Positions 24,651 to 33,754 are shown, numbered from the stretch's first letter. The stretch is 47,302 nucleotides of DNA from Candidatus Villigracilis saccharophilus (GCA_016709305.1 JADJNA010000033.1:1-47302); one strand, 5' to 3'. Notes: a model not told the origin generated them from the sequence alone. Program-made: numbers and translations.

Positions 24651-25994
24651 ATGAAGCTGACGACGAAATTAATCCTCGCATTTCTATTGGTGAGCCTGTG
24701 CAGCAGCGGCGTGATCGTTGCGTCCACACGGATCGCGACAAATCGCGAATTCGATAAATTCGTCAACGATCGGTATGAGAAGGAACTCGTAGATGAACTC
24801 GAGATCTATTACATGGAAAACAAAACATGGGATGGAATTGAAGGAACTTTCATCCCCTTTGACAGGAACCATTCCAGACAGGCAGAGCCGCAGATCTTTT
24901 TTTTCTCGATCGCAGACACAACGGGAAGAATCCTCGTCCCCGGCAATCGCTATGTAACCGGAGAAGTTGTCAGCCCTGAGACACTTAACCTGGGAACACA
25001 AATTCAGTTTGAAAACAAGACAGTTGGTATTTTATTGTACGACACGGCGTCAGACAGAAGCCCGATGGAGGCTGAATTCATTCATCGCATGAACAACTCC
25101 ATTTTTCTAAGCGGGGTTGGCACCGTGATCCTCGCGCTCATTCTTGGCACAATTCTCTCACGCACCATCACACGCCCCATCCGCGAGTTAACCGCAGCCA
25201 CACGCGAAATGGCTGACCAAAAATTCGGACACACAGTGCCTGTCCACTCAAAGGATGAGATCGGTGACCTGGCCGAATCTTTCAATAAAATGAGCGGAGA
25301 CCTTTCGCGCTCCTTCAACCTGCGCAAACAAATGACAGCCGACATCGCGCACGAACTGCGCACGCCGCTCAGCCTGATCATCGGTCACGCCGAAGCGGTA
25401 CACGACGGCGTATTGCCGCCCTCCGCTGAAAATTTTGAGATCATCCGCGAAGAAGCGGAACGCCTTGAACAGCTCGTCAACGACCTGCGGACGTTATCTC
25501 TGGCAGATGCGGGCGAACTCTCTTTGGATTTCCAACCCGTTGACATTCACAAACTATTGAGCGACATCAACGCCCATTACATGATCCCCTTCAACCAAAA
25601 GCGGATCAGCCTGAACCTTGCGCCTGCTCATGCTGCGCAAAGCATGACGGCGAATCTTGACCCGATCCGCTTCTCGCAGGTGCTGACAAACATTCTCGAT
25701 AATGCGCTGCGCTACACCCCTGAGAACGGCCGCGTGGATATTTCCGCCAGACATATTGACGATCATATCGAGATCGCAATTCAAGACAGCGGCGAGGGAG
25801 TCACACCCGAAGAAGCTGCGCATCTCTTCGACCGTTTCTACCGCGCCGACGAATCCCGCACCCGTAACGATGGCGGCTCAGGGCTGGGACTCGCCATTGC
25901 AAAGTCCATCATTGAAATGCACAAGGGCCGAATCTGGGCTGAAAGCGAAAGGGGAAAAGGATTAAAGGTATTGATCATGTTGCCATTGAAATAA
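24651..25994 (+). CDS. Membrane sensor histidine kinase
   Basis: 447 residues. Membrane helices at about 6-27 and 150-170 flank an extracytoplasmic sensor region (about 30-148). HAMP follows (TRPIRELTAATREMADQ), then the HisKA box with phospho-His234 in DIAHELRTPLSLI, and the ATPase domain with the N box (ILDNALRYTPENG), G1 (IQDSGEGV), F box (LFDRFYRADES) and G2 (GGSGLGLAIA). It phosphorylates the adjacent OmpR-type regulator, which is frameshifted in this sequence. The stimulus is unknown. Confidence 0.95.
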   Translation: MKLTTKLILAFLLVSLCSSGVIVASTRIATNREFDKFVNDRYEKELVDELEIYYMENKTWDGIEGTFIPFDRNHSRQAEPQIFFFSIADTTGRILVPGNRYVTGEVVSPETLNLGTQIQFENKTVGILLYDTASDRSPMEAEFIHRMNNSIFLSGVGTVILALILGTILSRTITRPIRELTAATREMADQKFGHTVPVHSKDEIGDLAESFNKMSGDLSRSFNLRKQMTADIAHELRTPLSLIIGHAEAVHDGVLPPSAENFEIIREEAERLEQLVNDLRTLSLADAGELSLDFQPVDIHKLLSDINAHYMIPFNQKRISLNLAPAHAAQSMTANLDPIRFSQVLTNILDNALRYTPENGRVDISARHIDDHIEIAIQDSGEGVTPEEAAHLFDRFYRADESRTRNDGGSGLGLAIAKSIIEMHKGRIWAESERGKGLKVLIMLPLK

Positions 25995-25996
25995 CC

Positions 25997-26066
25997 CTGG
26001 ACTCGGCCGGCTTGCTGTCCGTTTTCTAAAATTGTTAGGGCATCAGCAAGCTGACACACTCCAGAG
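25997..26066. repeat. Palindromic repeat element, copy 1
   Basis: Begins CTGGACTCGGCCGGCTTGCTG and ends ACTCCAGAG. The arms CTGGA/TCCAG pair, and GCTTGCTG (26010-26017) pairs perfectly with CAGCAAGC (26044-26051). Its first ~23 bases align with the element at 35956-36029 inside the GH16-like gene. It lies in the gap just after the kinase stop codon. Confidence 0.6.
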
Positions 26067-26085
26067 ATAATATTCTTAAAAGCAA

Positions 26086-26119
26086 ATCGTCCCAAATCTG
26101 ATACCAGTTTTGGGACGAT
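26086..26119. terminator. Terminator between the kinase and the convergent membrane genes
   Basis: 11-bp stem ATCGTCCCAAA / TTTGGGACGAT with a 12-nt loop, in the gap between convergent genes. Confidence 0.65.
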
Positions 26120-26124
26120 GAAGA

Positions 26125-26403
26125 TTATGCAAGCACAGGTTTCGGTTTTTTGCCAAGCAGTTTATTACCCGCCAGATACACCCCGCTCGCAATAGACATG
26201 ATCACCAGGCTCTTTACAATGCCAAAGGGTAATCCGTCACCTCCCTCGCGGTCTTCCCCACCCTCGGGTCGGGGACGATCGCCTGATCGCATTTGAGGTG
26301 GCTGTTGGCTGACAGCACTTCCACCGCTGACCGCCATGTAGATCGCTCCGCCAATGATCGCCGCCACAACAAGGATAATCAAAATTCGATAAAGAGTGGT
26401 CAT
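26125..26403 (-). CDS. Small two-helix membrane protein
   Basis: 92 residues: an N-terminal helix (ILIILVVAAIIGGAIYMAV), a charged Pro/Gly-rich loop (about 33-58) and a second helix (IVKSLVIMSIASGVYLAG). The start overlaps the stop of the DUF4405-like gene by 4 nt (26400-26403), so translation is coupled. Function unknown; it may be an accessory subunit of its neighbour. Confidence 0.75.
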   Translation of the reverse strand: MTTLYRILIILVVAAIIGGAIYMAVSGGSAVSQQPPQMRSGDRPRPEGGEDREGGDGLPFGIVKSLVIMSIASGVYLAGNKLLGKKPKPVLA

Positions 26404-26906
26404 GCCTTCACCTCTTTTCCTTCGATAACAAGGGCAGAAACAGGATTTACTTCACGTCGGAGTACCATGCGCTTGAAGGTGCTGACGATCCAACTCCAAT
26501 GCAGGGTAATATGCAAGCCCATCAAGATGAGTGAGATATTGGCGGACAGATCATGCAAACTGCGCCAGGCAAAATTCAGCGGCAGGGACAGGCCGAACGC
26601 GGGCACAACCGTCTCTGAGATCATGATCCCTGAAAGCATGATCAAAATACCGTCCACAAACAAAAGCCAGTTGAGGATGTAATTCGTGCGCGAACCATTC
26701 AAGCCTTTGCCTTTGGTAAAAAGTCGTTTGGTGACTTCAACGATCCAGTTCCAATTCAACAGTAAGTGGACAACTACGGTCGCGCCTAAAGCGATGGTCA
26801 ACCATTCGTGGATGGCGACGCCGCTTGTGCGCGGATCCATCGCGATCAGAAATGCCACAAATGTGGAAATATCCAGCAGTAATTTCGTTCGATTTTGTTT
26901 TGACAT
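26400..26906 (-). CDS. DUF4405-like cytochrome b561-type membrane protein
   Basis: 168 residues with four membrane helices and His residues suited to haem ligation: HEWLTIALGATVVVHLLLNWNWI, and later LMGLHITLHWSWIV. This is the DUF4405 pattern, related to b-type cytochrome membrane anchors. A haem role is inference. The gene is coupled by a 4-nt overlap to the small two-helix protein downstream. Confidence 0.78.
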   Translation of the reverse strand: MSKQNRTKLLLDISTFVAFLIAMDPRTSGVAIHEWLTIALGATVVVHLLLNWNWIVEVTKRLFTKGKGLNGSRTNYILNWLLFVDGILIMLSGIMISETVVPAFGLSLPLNFAWRSLHDLSANISLILMGLHITLHWSWIVSTFKRMVLRREVNPVSALVIEGKEVKA

Positions 26907-27020
26907 TCAAGACTCCTTATTGATTTGAATGTCAGTATTTTATAAAAATTGGGGGTGTTTCAGGTGATGGAAATGCGGTGGAATTATGAAGAACTTGTAA
27001 ACTTTTGAAAAAGATTTTCC

Positions 27021-27659
27021 TTATGCCACCGGCACGATCATCTCTTTTGTTTCAATGATCTCGGCTTGCACTTTCCCTGCTGACAATTCCCGCAGGTCAC
27101 TTTGGAACGCCTCAAATGAATCCACAGGCAGGCGGACGGTCATGGTCACATCCCCCGCAAAATCCTCGGCCAGCACTTCTCCGCGTTGACGGGTCACCAC
27201 CAACCGCAAGCGCTCCAATAAATTGTAGGGCAGTGCGATCATCGCAATGTGCACTGGGATTCTTTGTCCACGCCCGACCGCGTTGACCACCAACTGCGCG
27301 GACTCGGTATACGCTTTGACCAATCCGCCTGTGCCAAGCAATGTCCCGCCGAAGTAACGCGTAATGACCAACACCGCGTCGCCGAGACCGCTGCCACGCA
27401 TCACAGCCAGAGCAGGCTTGCCCGAAGTCCCGCCCGGCTCGCCGTCATCTGAAAAATATTCCGTCACCGTATTCCCGCCGCCGATGATATACACAGGCAC
27501 GTTATGTGATGCATCCGCAAATTCATGTTTGATGCGCGCCATGAATGCCCGGGCTTCGTCAATGCTAAAGGCGGGTGCAAGAGTTGAGATAAAGCGCGAG
27601 TTCGACAGCATAAGTTCGCGGCGAATCTCAGAAAGCGGGACTGAGTATGGTTTTGTCAT
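27021..27659 (-). CDS. yigZ: YigZ/IMPACT family protein
   Basis: 212 residues. The N-terminal UPF0029/IMPACT domain has SRFISTLAPAFSIDEARAFM, DDGEPGGTSGKPALAVM and YFGGTLLGTGGLVKAY, the family signatures. A smaller ferredoxin-like C-terminal domain follows. The family is linked to translation control in eukaryotes; the bacterial role is not settled. The ATG at 27659 is preferred over the TTG one codon earlier. Confidence 0.93.
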   Translation of the reverse strand: MTKPYSVPLSEIRRELMLSNSRFISTLAPAFSIDEARAFMARIKHEFADASHNVPVYIIGGGNTVTEYFSDDGEPGGTSGKPALAVMRGSGLGDAVLVITRYFGGTLLGTGGLVKAYTESAQLVVNAVGRGQRIPVHIAMIALPYNLLERLRLVVTRQRGEVLAEDFAGDVTMTVRLPVDSFEAFQSDLRELSAGKVQAEIIETKEMIVPVA

Positions 27660-27819
27660 CAAAAAAAATTGACCTGATTCTCACGACTTCCGAAGTATCC
27701 TGCGTCCCAGTATAATCCTTTTATCATGGCAGGCATTGATTAAATAATTACACAATACCAGTGATTCAATTATTTTTATAAATCCTTGAAAGATCATACT
27801 CAAAAACCCAGGTAAAACC

Positions 27820-28146
27820 ATGTTCGATAAAACCATAGATGCCATTATCGAGGAAGCCATGAAACGCGGCAAATTTGATGATCTGCCGGGAAAAGGAAAA
27901 CCCATAGATCTGACTGCCTATTTTGAGACGCCGGAGGATGTCCGCACGGCACATTCGATGTTAAAGAACGCTGGCTTCACTCCGCGTGAAGTGGATCTGC
28001 TCAAGGAAATTGAAGAGCTAAAGAAAATTCTGGCCGCTGTGCTGAACGAAAAGAAGAAAGAAGAGATCCAAAAGCAGATCAACCAGAAACAGATCGAATT
28101 CAATCTAATGATGGAGCGGCAAAAACGCCAGCGCAAAGGAAAGTAG
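27820..28146 (+). CDS. DUF1992 (DnaJ-homologue-associated) protein
   Basis: 108 residues. The core EEAMKRGKFDDLPGKGKPIDL is the hallmark of DUF1992, also found in DNAJC28 proteins. The C-terminus is a charged coiled coil (about 65-108). Function is unknown. It stands alone, with the rnj promoter starting 47 bp after its stop codon. Confidence 0.88.
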   Translation: MFDKTIDAIIEEAMKRGKFDDLPGKGKPIDLTAYFETPEDVRTAHSMLKNAGFTPREVDLLKEIEELKKILAAVLNEKKKEEIQKQINQKQIEFNLMMERQKRQRKGK

Positions 28147-28192
28147 CTCAGGCGGGAGAAAGCCGTAGATCAAGCATGAGTTCATATCCGCT

Positions 28193-28221
28193 TTGACAAA
28201 TCCCTGCCGCCCTGCTATACT
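28193..28221 (+). promoter_or_regulatory. Strong sigma-70-type promoter upstream of rnj
   Basis: TTGACA (28193-28198), a 17-bp spacer and TATACT (28216-28221). A perfect 14-bp palindrome AACTTAATTAAGTT (28223-28236) covers the expected transcription start and could be an operator. Confidence 0.85.
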
Positions 28222-28227
28222 AAACTT

Positions 28228-28338
28228 AATTAAGTTGACTTTCACTGTCGTATTTATTGGCAGTTTGTTTATGAACAATCGCAACGTGGCACGGATTTGA
28301 TTTACCCCCTCGCGAGCAAGTCGGCAGGGGTCTTTTTT
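28228..28338 (+). ncRNA. Terminated leader RNA or small RNA upstream of rnj
   Basis: From the predicted start near 28228 a ~110-nt RNA would end at a hairpin (CCCCT 28306-28310 / AGGGG 28326-28330, with GA/TC inner pairing) followed by TCTTTTTTT. The rnj ATG is 90 nt further on. This is either an attenuator controlling RNase J synthesis or a stand-alone small RNA. No known RNA family was recognised, and no coding frame with a ribosome site is visible inside. Confidence 0.6.
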
Positions 28339-28428
28339 TATGCCGAGAAGATAACACGCATACCTAAATTGACCTTACCCGCCATTGGCGGTTTAGTATA
28401 TTTTTAAATTAAAAAGGAAAACAAAAAA

Positions 28429-30072
28429 ATGAGTAAGAAAAACAAGTTAAGAATTATCCCGCTCGGGGGCTTGGGCGAAGTGGGAAAGAACATGATGGCC
28501 TATGAGTTCGCAGGCGACATCATCGTTGTGGATGCGGGCATTATGTTCCCGCATAACGACATGTTGGGGGTGGATTACATCATCCCCGATTTTGAGTACC
28601 TCATCAATAGAAAAGACCGCGTGCGAGGATTGATCATTACGCACGGGCATGAAGACCACATCGGCGCGATCCAGCATTTTATTGAGCAGATCAATGTGCC
28701 CATTTATGCGACCCCGCTCACCCGTGGATTGATCGAAGCAAAATTATTCAGGAACAACGCCCAGCATAAAGCGCAATTTAAAACAATTCAAGCTGGAGAG
28801 TCCAGTAATATTGGCCCATTCAAAGTGGAATATTTCCATGTGAGTCATTCCATCCCGGATGCAGTTTCACTTGCGATCACCACAGCCGCGGGGCTGGTCA
28901 TTCACATGAGCGATTTCAAATTCGACCATACCCCTGTGGACGGCTGGCCGACCGATTTCGCAAAGCTGGCGGAATATTCCACACGCGGCGTGGACCTGCT
29001 CCTCTCCGATTCGACCAATGCTGAACGACCAGGCTGGACTCCGTCCGAGGCGGTCATCGGTCCCGCGTTTGATAAAGTATTTGCCGAAGCCAAAGGCCGC
29101 ATCATTATTGCCACCTTCGCATCGTTGATCTCACGTGTACAGCAAGTTGCAGACGCCGCCCTAAAAAGCGGGCGCAAAATGGCGTTGGCTGGTCCCAGCA
29201 TGGTGGACAACGTCAAGATCGCGCGCAAAATGAAATATTTGGAGATCGCCGATGATCTGATCGTGCCGATCGAACAAGCCTTGAACATGCAGGATCACAA
29301 AGTGGTCATCATGTGCACAGGCTCACAGGGTGAACCATCCTCGATTGTCGGCAGGCTTTCAGCGGGCACAAATCGCCAGTTCGATCTCAAGCCCAACGAC
29401 ACGGTTGTGCTTTCATCGCATCCGATCCCAGGGAACGAAGAGTCCATCGGCAAAACCATTAACCGCATCCTGCGCCGCGGCGCGACTGTGATAGACGATA
29501 AAGTTGCGCCGATCCATGTATCAGGTCATGCCGCACAGGAAGAACAAAAATTGCTTCTCAACCTGGTGCGCCCCAAACATTTCATGCCCATCCACGGTGA
29601 ACTGCGGATGCTGAAACAGCACGCAAAACTTGCGATGCAAGTCGGCGTGGAAGAGGAGAATATTATTATTGTTGAAAACGGTCAGGTCGTTGAGTTGATC
29701 GGCAACAAGATCCAGCTGGGTGAACGCATCCCCGGTGACTATGTCTTTGTGGACGGCGAGTCCATCGGCGATATCGATCACGACATCATGAAAGAACGCG
29801 GTCAACTGGCGCGCAACGGCATTTTATTGATAGATATCAGCCTTGACAAACATTCAGGCAAATTACTGCATGATCCAGAAATTCTCACGCGCGGCTTTGT
29901 TACCTCCGAAGAAGCAGAAAAGATCCTGCCTGAAGTTCGCAAACGCGTCATGCAGGCAGTCAATGGCGGCGGGATGAGCAGTGAAAAAGATATCATCAAC
30001 ACCATCAAGAGTTACCTGCATCAAGAAACAAAACGGAGACCGATGGTCTTCGTAACACTGAGCAAGGCTTAA
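28429..30072 (+). CDS. rnj: Ribonuclease J
   Basis: 547 residues, normal length. The metallo-beta-lactamase motif THGHEDHIGA is at 71-80 (H72, H74, D76, H77). The beta-CASP part has SDSTNAERPG, IATFASLISRVQQ, MCTGSQGEP and HVSGHAAQEE, and the C-terminal domain ends near FVTLSKA. RNase J is a 5'-3' exo- and endonuclease in RNA turnover and rRNA maturation. AAGGA lies about 11 nt before the ATG. The long leader with an internal terminator suggests regulated expression, possibly autoregulation. Confidence 0.96.
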   Translation: MSKKNKLRIIPLGGLGEVGKNMMAYEFAGDIIVVDAGIMFPHNDMLGVDYIIPDFEYLINRKDRVRGLIITHGHEDHIGAIQHFIEQINVPIYATPLTRGLIEAKLFRNNAQHKAQFKTIQAGESSNIGPFKVEYFHVSHSIPDAVSLAITTAAGLVIHMSDFKFDHTPVDGWPTDFAKLAEYSTRGVDLLLSDSTNAERPGWTPSEAVIGPAFDKVFAEAKGRIIIATFASLISRVQQVADAALKSGRKMALAGPSMVDNVKIARKMKYLEIADDLIVPIEQALNMQDHKVVIMCTGSQGEPSSIVGRLSAGTNRQFDLKPNDTVVLSSHPIPGNEESIGKTINRILRRGATVIDDKVAPIHVSGHAAQEEQKLLLNLVRPKHFMPIHGELRMLKQHAKLAMQVGVEEENIIIVENGQVVELIGNKIQLGERIPGDYVFVDGESIGDIDHDIMKERGQLARNGILLIDISLDKHSGKLLHDPEILTRGFVTSEEAEKILPEVRKRVMQAVNGGGMSSEKDIINTIKSYLHQETKRRPMVFVTLSKA

Positions 30073-30075
30073 TCA

Positions 30076-30112
30076 AAAATGACCGCCCACAAAAAGTGAG
30101 CGGTCATTTTAT
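30076..30112. terminator. Bidirectional terminator between rnj and mutY
   Basis: 12-bp imperfect stem ATGACCGCCCAC / GTGAGCGGTCAT around a 5-A loop, flanked by an A-run on the left and T-run on the right. It serves both convergent genes. Confidence 0.88.
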
Positions 30113-31131
30113 TTATTGGCGATACCCCGATCGACCTTCCCCATCGGATAATCATTTAAATCACTTACGCGTACCCATTTTAGATTTTTATTTTTCGGGA
30201 TCAAAATTGGGTCGCAACTAAAAGCATGAACAGTCACTTTAAAGTGAGTGTACGCATGCTGGATAATACCCAGCGCCTCTTTTCTCTTAACTTTCAAATT
30301 GTAAATAGCGTTAAGAAGCTGGGGCAGCTCTTTGGCGGGGTCGGCGTTGACTCGTCCATTCGGGAATTCCCACATTCCTCCAAGCAAGCCATCGGCCGGC
30401 CTTTGCGCCAACAATACCCGTTTACGGTGAAGAATTACTCCTGCCGCGTGGATATAAAGCGGAACCGCTTTCTTTGGCTTTAGCACCGGGCGAAGATCCT
30501 GCGTTCCATTTATTTGCGCCTTACATATCTCCATCAATGGGCAGAGCAAACAGCGCGGATTCTTTGGCAAACAAATCGTCGAACCCAGATCCATGAGCGC
30601 CTGGTTGTAATCACCTGCCCTGCCTTTGGGTAAATGTTCCTCTGCCAATTCCCATAATTTCTTTTCACCAGATGCAGAATCAGCAAAGTCGCTCACATCG
30701 AACAGGCGTGCAAAAACACGGCGCAGATTTCCATCCAAGGTTGGTTCATCCATACCAAATGCCATGGATGCTATTGCGCCAACCGTGTAGCGTCCAATGC
30801 CCGGCAGGCTGCGCAGTTCCGATAGATCACGAGGCAGTTTTCCGTTAAAGTTAGACACGACCATTTTTGCGGCCTTGTGCAAATTGCGGGCGCGGCTGTA
30901 ATAACCAAGTCCCTCCCACGCGTTCAAGACTTCCTGCTCGTAAGCATTTGCTAATGAACTCACGTCAGGAAATAAATCCATCCATTTTTCAAAATAAGGA
31001 ATGACCGTTTCAACGCGCGTTTGCTGAAGCATGATCTCAGAGACCCAAACAGCATACGCGTCGGGATGATCGCGCCAGGGAAGTGTCCGCCCATGCCGGC
31101 GATACCATTTGAGAAGGCGTGAGGAAAGCAT
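30109..31131 (-). CDS. mutY: A/G-specific adenine DNA glycosylase
   Basis: 340 residues from the ATG at 31131; a TTG seven codons upstream would overlap the preceding gene. Motifs: VSEIMLQQTRV with the catalytic Glu, the helix-hairpin-helix LPGIGRYTVGAIAS, EPTLDGNLRR, and the 4Fe-4S loop CLPKNPRCLLCPLMEIC (C-x6-C-x2-C-x5-C). The C-terminal part (about 220-340) is the MutT-like 8-oxoG recognition domain (GGMWEFPNGRV). It removes adenine mispaired with 8-oxoguanine. Confidence 0.95.
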   Translation of the reverse strand: MLSSRLLKWYRRHGRTLPWRDHPDAYAVWVSEIMLQQTRVETVIPYFEKWMDLFPDVSSLANAYEQEVLNAWEGLGYYSRARNLHKAAKMVVSNFNGKLPRDLSELRSLPGIGRYTVGAIASMAFGMDEPTLDGNLRRVFARLFDVSDFADSASGEKKLWELAEEHLPKGRAGDYNQALMDLGSTICLPKNPRCLLCPLMEICKAQINGTQDLRPVLKPKKAVPLYIHAAGVILHRKRVLLAQRPADGLLGGMWEFPNGRVNADPAKELPQLLNAIYNLKVKRKEALGIIQHAYTHFKVTVHAFSCDPILIPKNKNLKWVRVSDLNDYPMGKVDRGIANK

Positions 31132-31142
31132 ATTACTCGTTT

Positions 31143-33041
31143 TCAATCGCAAGGCTGGTTAAGCGGGGCGCTTTGGAAGGTTTGATTGCCAAAATCGATC
31201 ACACGAGCTTTGAGAATATCATCGCTCACGCAGGCAAGTATGATCGCATCTGCCCCCTGGGGAAAGTCCAGGATTTCCCTGGTAACAAATATAAGATTGT
31301 AATGATTCTTGTTAAGTAAAATAAAACCAATGCGGGCATAATCCCGTATGGCGTACGCCGGCCAGGGATGCGCGGATGCAAGACCTTCATTTTTTCGATA
31401 CATGCGCGGATATAAAACGCGTCCTTCCATTAGTACTGTGTTTCCATGTGACAGGAATGAACGCACCTCTTCGGAGGTGTATCCGCTTAGCTCGAGCTTT
31501 GCGATCAATTGTCCCTGTGAGACCTGATAACGGGGTTCCACAAACCCTTTCGCAAACCAGGGCGTCGCGCCAATAAAGATAAAACCTAAGATGATCAAAG
31601 CGTATTGCGGGCGAATACCACCAAGCGAAATCGGTTCTGCTTGGCGTTGAATCATTGCAGGGAATACTTTTTCTACTTTTGTTCCAAACAGAAGGGTCAA
31701 TCCGCCTAACAATTCAACTGCACCAATGGCGAAATAAAAATAGAAAACCCAATCAACCGGCAGGTTGTAACGCCAGCTGGAAAAACGAGCGATCCCGTTC
31801 GCCAAGGCATACCCCAGATTAAAAGCCAGAGGAACAAAACCTACCCAGCCCATGCGCCGCCAGGATGCGCCAAATCCAAGTGCAAGAATTGCCAGGTAAA
31901 AGATAACCAAAATAAAGTTATACCATTCAAGGGATCCGTTCCAGGTCACCCAGTATAAGTTGACAGGTTCGAACAACCCGTCAAATCTTTCGATCAATGG
32001 CAGGGCAAGCAAACCGCCAATCTCGGTATTTAGGAAGTGATTGGAAACAAAACCAGCGACAAAGGCAGGGTTCTCCAATGTAAAAGTGAGCAGCCGATTT
32101 CCGACACTTTGCTTTTCGGGGTCAAATTGACTGAGATCCAAATTTCCCGTAAAGGAGTATTGACTATAAATGATCGCGACCTGATTTGGGTCATCGAATG
32201 TAAATTTTCCAACCACAGTATAGTTGTGTGTCAACCACGGCAGAACGGTGAGTACCATCACAATGCCAAACGTGATGCCTGCTATAACCCATTCTTTGGT
32301 TTTACGCTGATAAGCAAACCACGCCAGAACAAATAATACAGGCAAAGTCAGCAGGGATTGTGTACGGAACAATAACAACAATCCAAAAGATCCCCCCGCC
32401 ACAAAGGTTGACTTTAAGTCACGCCGCTCCAGCCACCAAACCGCCACCAGACACATTAATGTGATTCCCATGGCAGTGGGAAAATCGGTGGTGAACATCT
32501 TGGAATTGGCAACGCGCGTGTTGGATGAAATCCACAAACTGACCAGTTCACGAAAAATGGCAAATAAGGCCACGGTCACCCCAGCCGCTGGCGAATGGAG
32601 ATTTTTTCCTAGAAAATAAAGCATAACTGGAAAGATCGCAAAAACCACCGTCTGGGCAGCGATAACAGCGGGATAATTCTGTCCAAAAAGGAAATGCAGC
32701 ATGGCAAGGAAAACCACGTACAAAGGACGCGGGGGGATTCCGCCTAGGTAATCGGTACCAACCAGCAAACTTTGGGAGAGAAAATCATAAAAGCCCGCAT
32801 CAGAATATGGGAATGGGACATTCGCCGGCAAGGCGATGGGGGCATAAAAACTGCTCTTTAAAACATCAACGGGAACACCCAGCCAGAGAATGCAAGCAGT
32901 GACATAAATTGTAAGCGGAAGGAAAAATTTAGTTACGAGCTGAGGGTTACTTGATCCGTGCGATGTAATATGCGATACGTATAGTAAAGTAAACAAACCC
33001 GCAAGAATGGAAACAACAAATTGCCAACCTTGTATGGCCAC
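31143..33041 (-). CDS. GT39-like integral membrane glycosyltransferase, main part (frameshifted gene)
   Basis: 632 codons from a GTG at 33041, with about ten hydrophobic helices and a soluble C-terminal tail. The plan fits ArnT/PMT-type (GT39) glycosyltransferases that use polyprenyl-phosphate sugars. The frame stays open upstream of 33041 and reads LTKVGITPDTAYWGEPGVAIQGWQ before meeting the end of the piece at 33085-33420. The start at 33041 is therefore probably artificial, and the true gene spans 31143-33420. No ribosome site precedes 33041. The sugar and acceptor are unknown. Confidence 0.8.
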   Translation of the reverse strand: MAIQGWQFVVSILAGLFTLLYVSHITSHGSSNPQLVTKFFLPLTIYVTACILWLGVPVDVLKSSFYAPIALPANVPFPYSDAGFYDFLSQSLLVGTDYLGGIPPRPLYVVFLAMLHFLFGQNYPAVIAAQTVVFAIFPVMLYFLGKNLHSPAAGVTVALFAIFRELVSLWISSNTRVANSKMFTTDFPTAMGITLMCLVAVWWLERRDLKSTFVAGGSFGLLLLFRTQSLLTLPVLFVLAWFAYQRKTKEWVIAGITFGIVMVLTVLPWLTHNYTVVGKFTFDDPNQVAIIYSQYSFTGNLDLSQFDPEKQSVGNRLLTFTLENPAFVAGFVSNHFLNTEIGGLLALPLIERFDGLFEPVNLYWVTWNGSLEWYNFILVIFYLAILALGFGASWRRMGWVGFVPLAFNLGYALANGIARFSSWRYNLPVDWVFYFYFAIGAVELLGGLTLLFGTKVEKVFPAMIQRQAEPISLGGIRPQYALIILGFIFIGATPWFAKGFVEPRYQVSQGQLIAKLELSGYTSEEVRSFLSHGNTVLMEGRVLYPRMYRKNEGLASAHPWPAYAIRDYARIGFILLNKNHYNLIFVTREILDFPQGADAIILACVSDDILKARVIDFGNQTFQSAPLNQPCD

Positions 33042-33084
33042 CCCAGGTTCGCCCCAATAAGCCGTATCTGGGGTAATGCCTACT

Positions 33085-33420
33085 TTAGTTAACGAGACAA
33101 ACAGAAGAACGCAACAAAAGGAATAGAAGCAGGTTTGAGATTAAAACAAGAAGCGCAGAGGAAATAATAACGGGCGAACGTGCCAACAAGTCAAATCTTA
33201 CACGCTGGTGACGAGAATTAAAGCCCAAATAGATTCCCGTAAAAAAGAAGGCCGCAAGGAGCGCCAGCACACCAAGGCGCGCAACAGATATTCCGTTTTC
33301 AGATGGAATTAGTACAAGCGCAATAGCGGCAAGCAAAGACTCAAAAGCCGCGGTAAAGAAAAACCACGGCCATAGACTTGAGAAGACATCGGAAGTCCTC
33401 CTGGGAATTTGTAAATTCAT
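33085..33420 (-). CDS. N-terminal piece of the frameshifted GT39-like glycosyltransferase
   Basis: 111 residues with three hydrophobic helices, ending LLLFLLLRSSVCLVN. A one-base deletion in the T-run just before that tail (minus strand, near 33116) would give CCVLLFVSLTKVGITPD and continue into the 31143-33041 frame. The piece is therefore the first membrane part of one longer protein, not an independent gene. The ATG at 33420 gives MNLQIPRR; no clear ribosome site is visible. Confidence 0.65.
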   Translation of the reverse strand: MNLQIPRRTSDVFSSLWPWFFFTAAFESLLAAIALVLIPSENGISVARLGVLALLAAFFFTGIYLGFNSRHQRVRFDLLARSPVIISSALLVLISNLLLFLLLRSSVCLVN

Positions 33421-33450
33421 AGACACACAAGAGACTTCTGATGTCTCTGA

Positions 33451-33753
33451 TTAAAATTGAAACCCAGTGCGGACGGGGACGATTTTGTGAGAGTAATTTT
33501 TTACATAACCAAAAAGGCGTTCCTGCAAAAGCGCCCAATCAGATGAAGCAAGGATTCGGCGCGCCTGGGGCAGATCTGTGGCAAGCAAGCCAACCTGAAT
33601 TTGCGGATAGGAACCATAAATGGTCGCCCATGCTTCAGCTGGCTGTAAACCCAATCTTTGAACACCAGGTACGAATTCGCCGATGACGAATTCGAAATAT
33701 TCCTGGTCGCGTTCGGGAGAAATATCCCAGGTCATAATAACTTTAACGGGCAT
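33451..33753 (-). CDS. Small conserved-looking protein, possible ferredoxin-like fold
   Basis: 100 residues from the ATG at 33753 (AAAGGTTA upstream). Sequence features: VKVIMTWDISPERDQEYFEFV, then ATIYGSYPQIQVGLLA. The alternating strand/helix pattern suggests a NIPSNAP/ABM-like ferredoxin fold, an inference only. It begins 1 bp after the MBL hydrolase stop, so the two form an operon. Confidence 0.65.
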   Translation of the reverse strand: MPVKVIMTWDISPERDQEYFEFVIGEFVPGVQRLGLQPAEAWATIYGSYPQIQVGLLATDLPQARRILASSDWALLQERLFGYVKNYSHKIVPVRTGFQF

Positions 33754-33754
33754 A

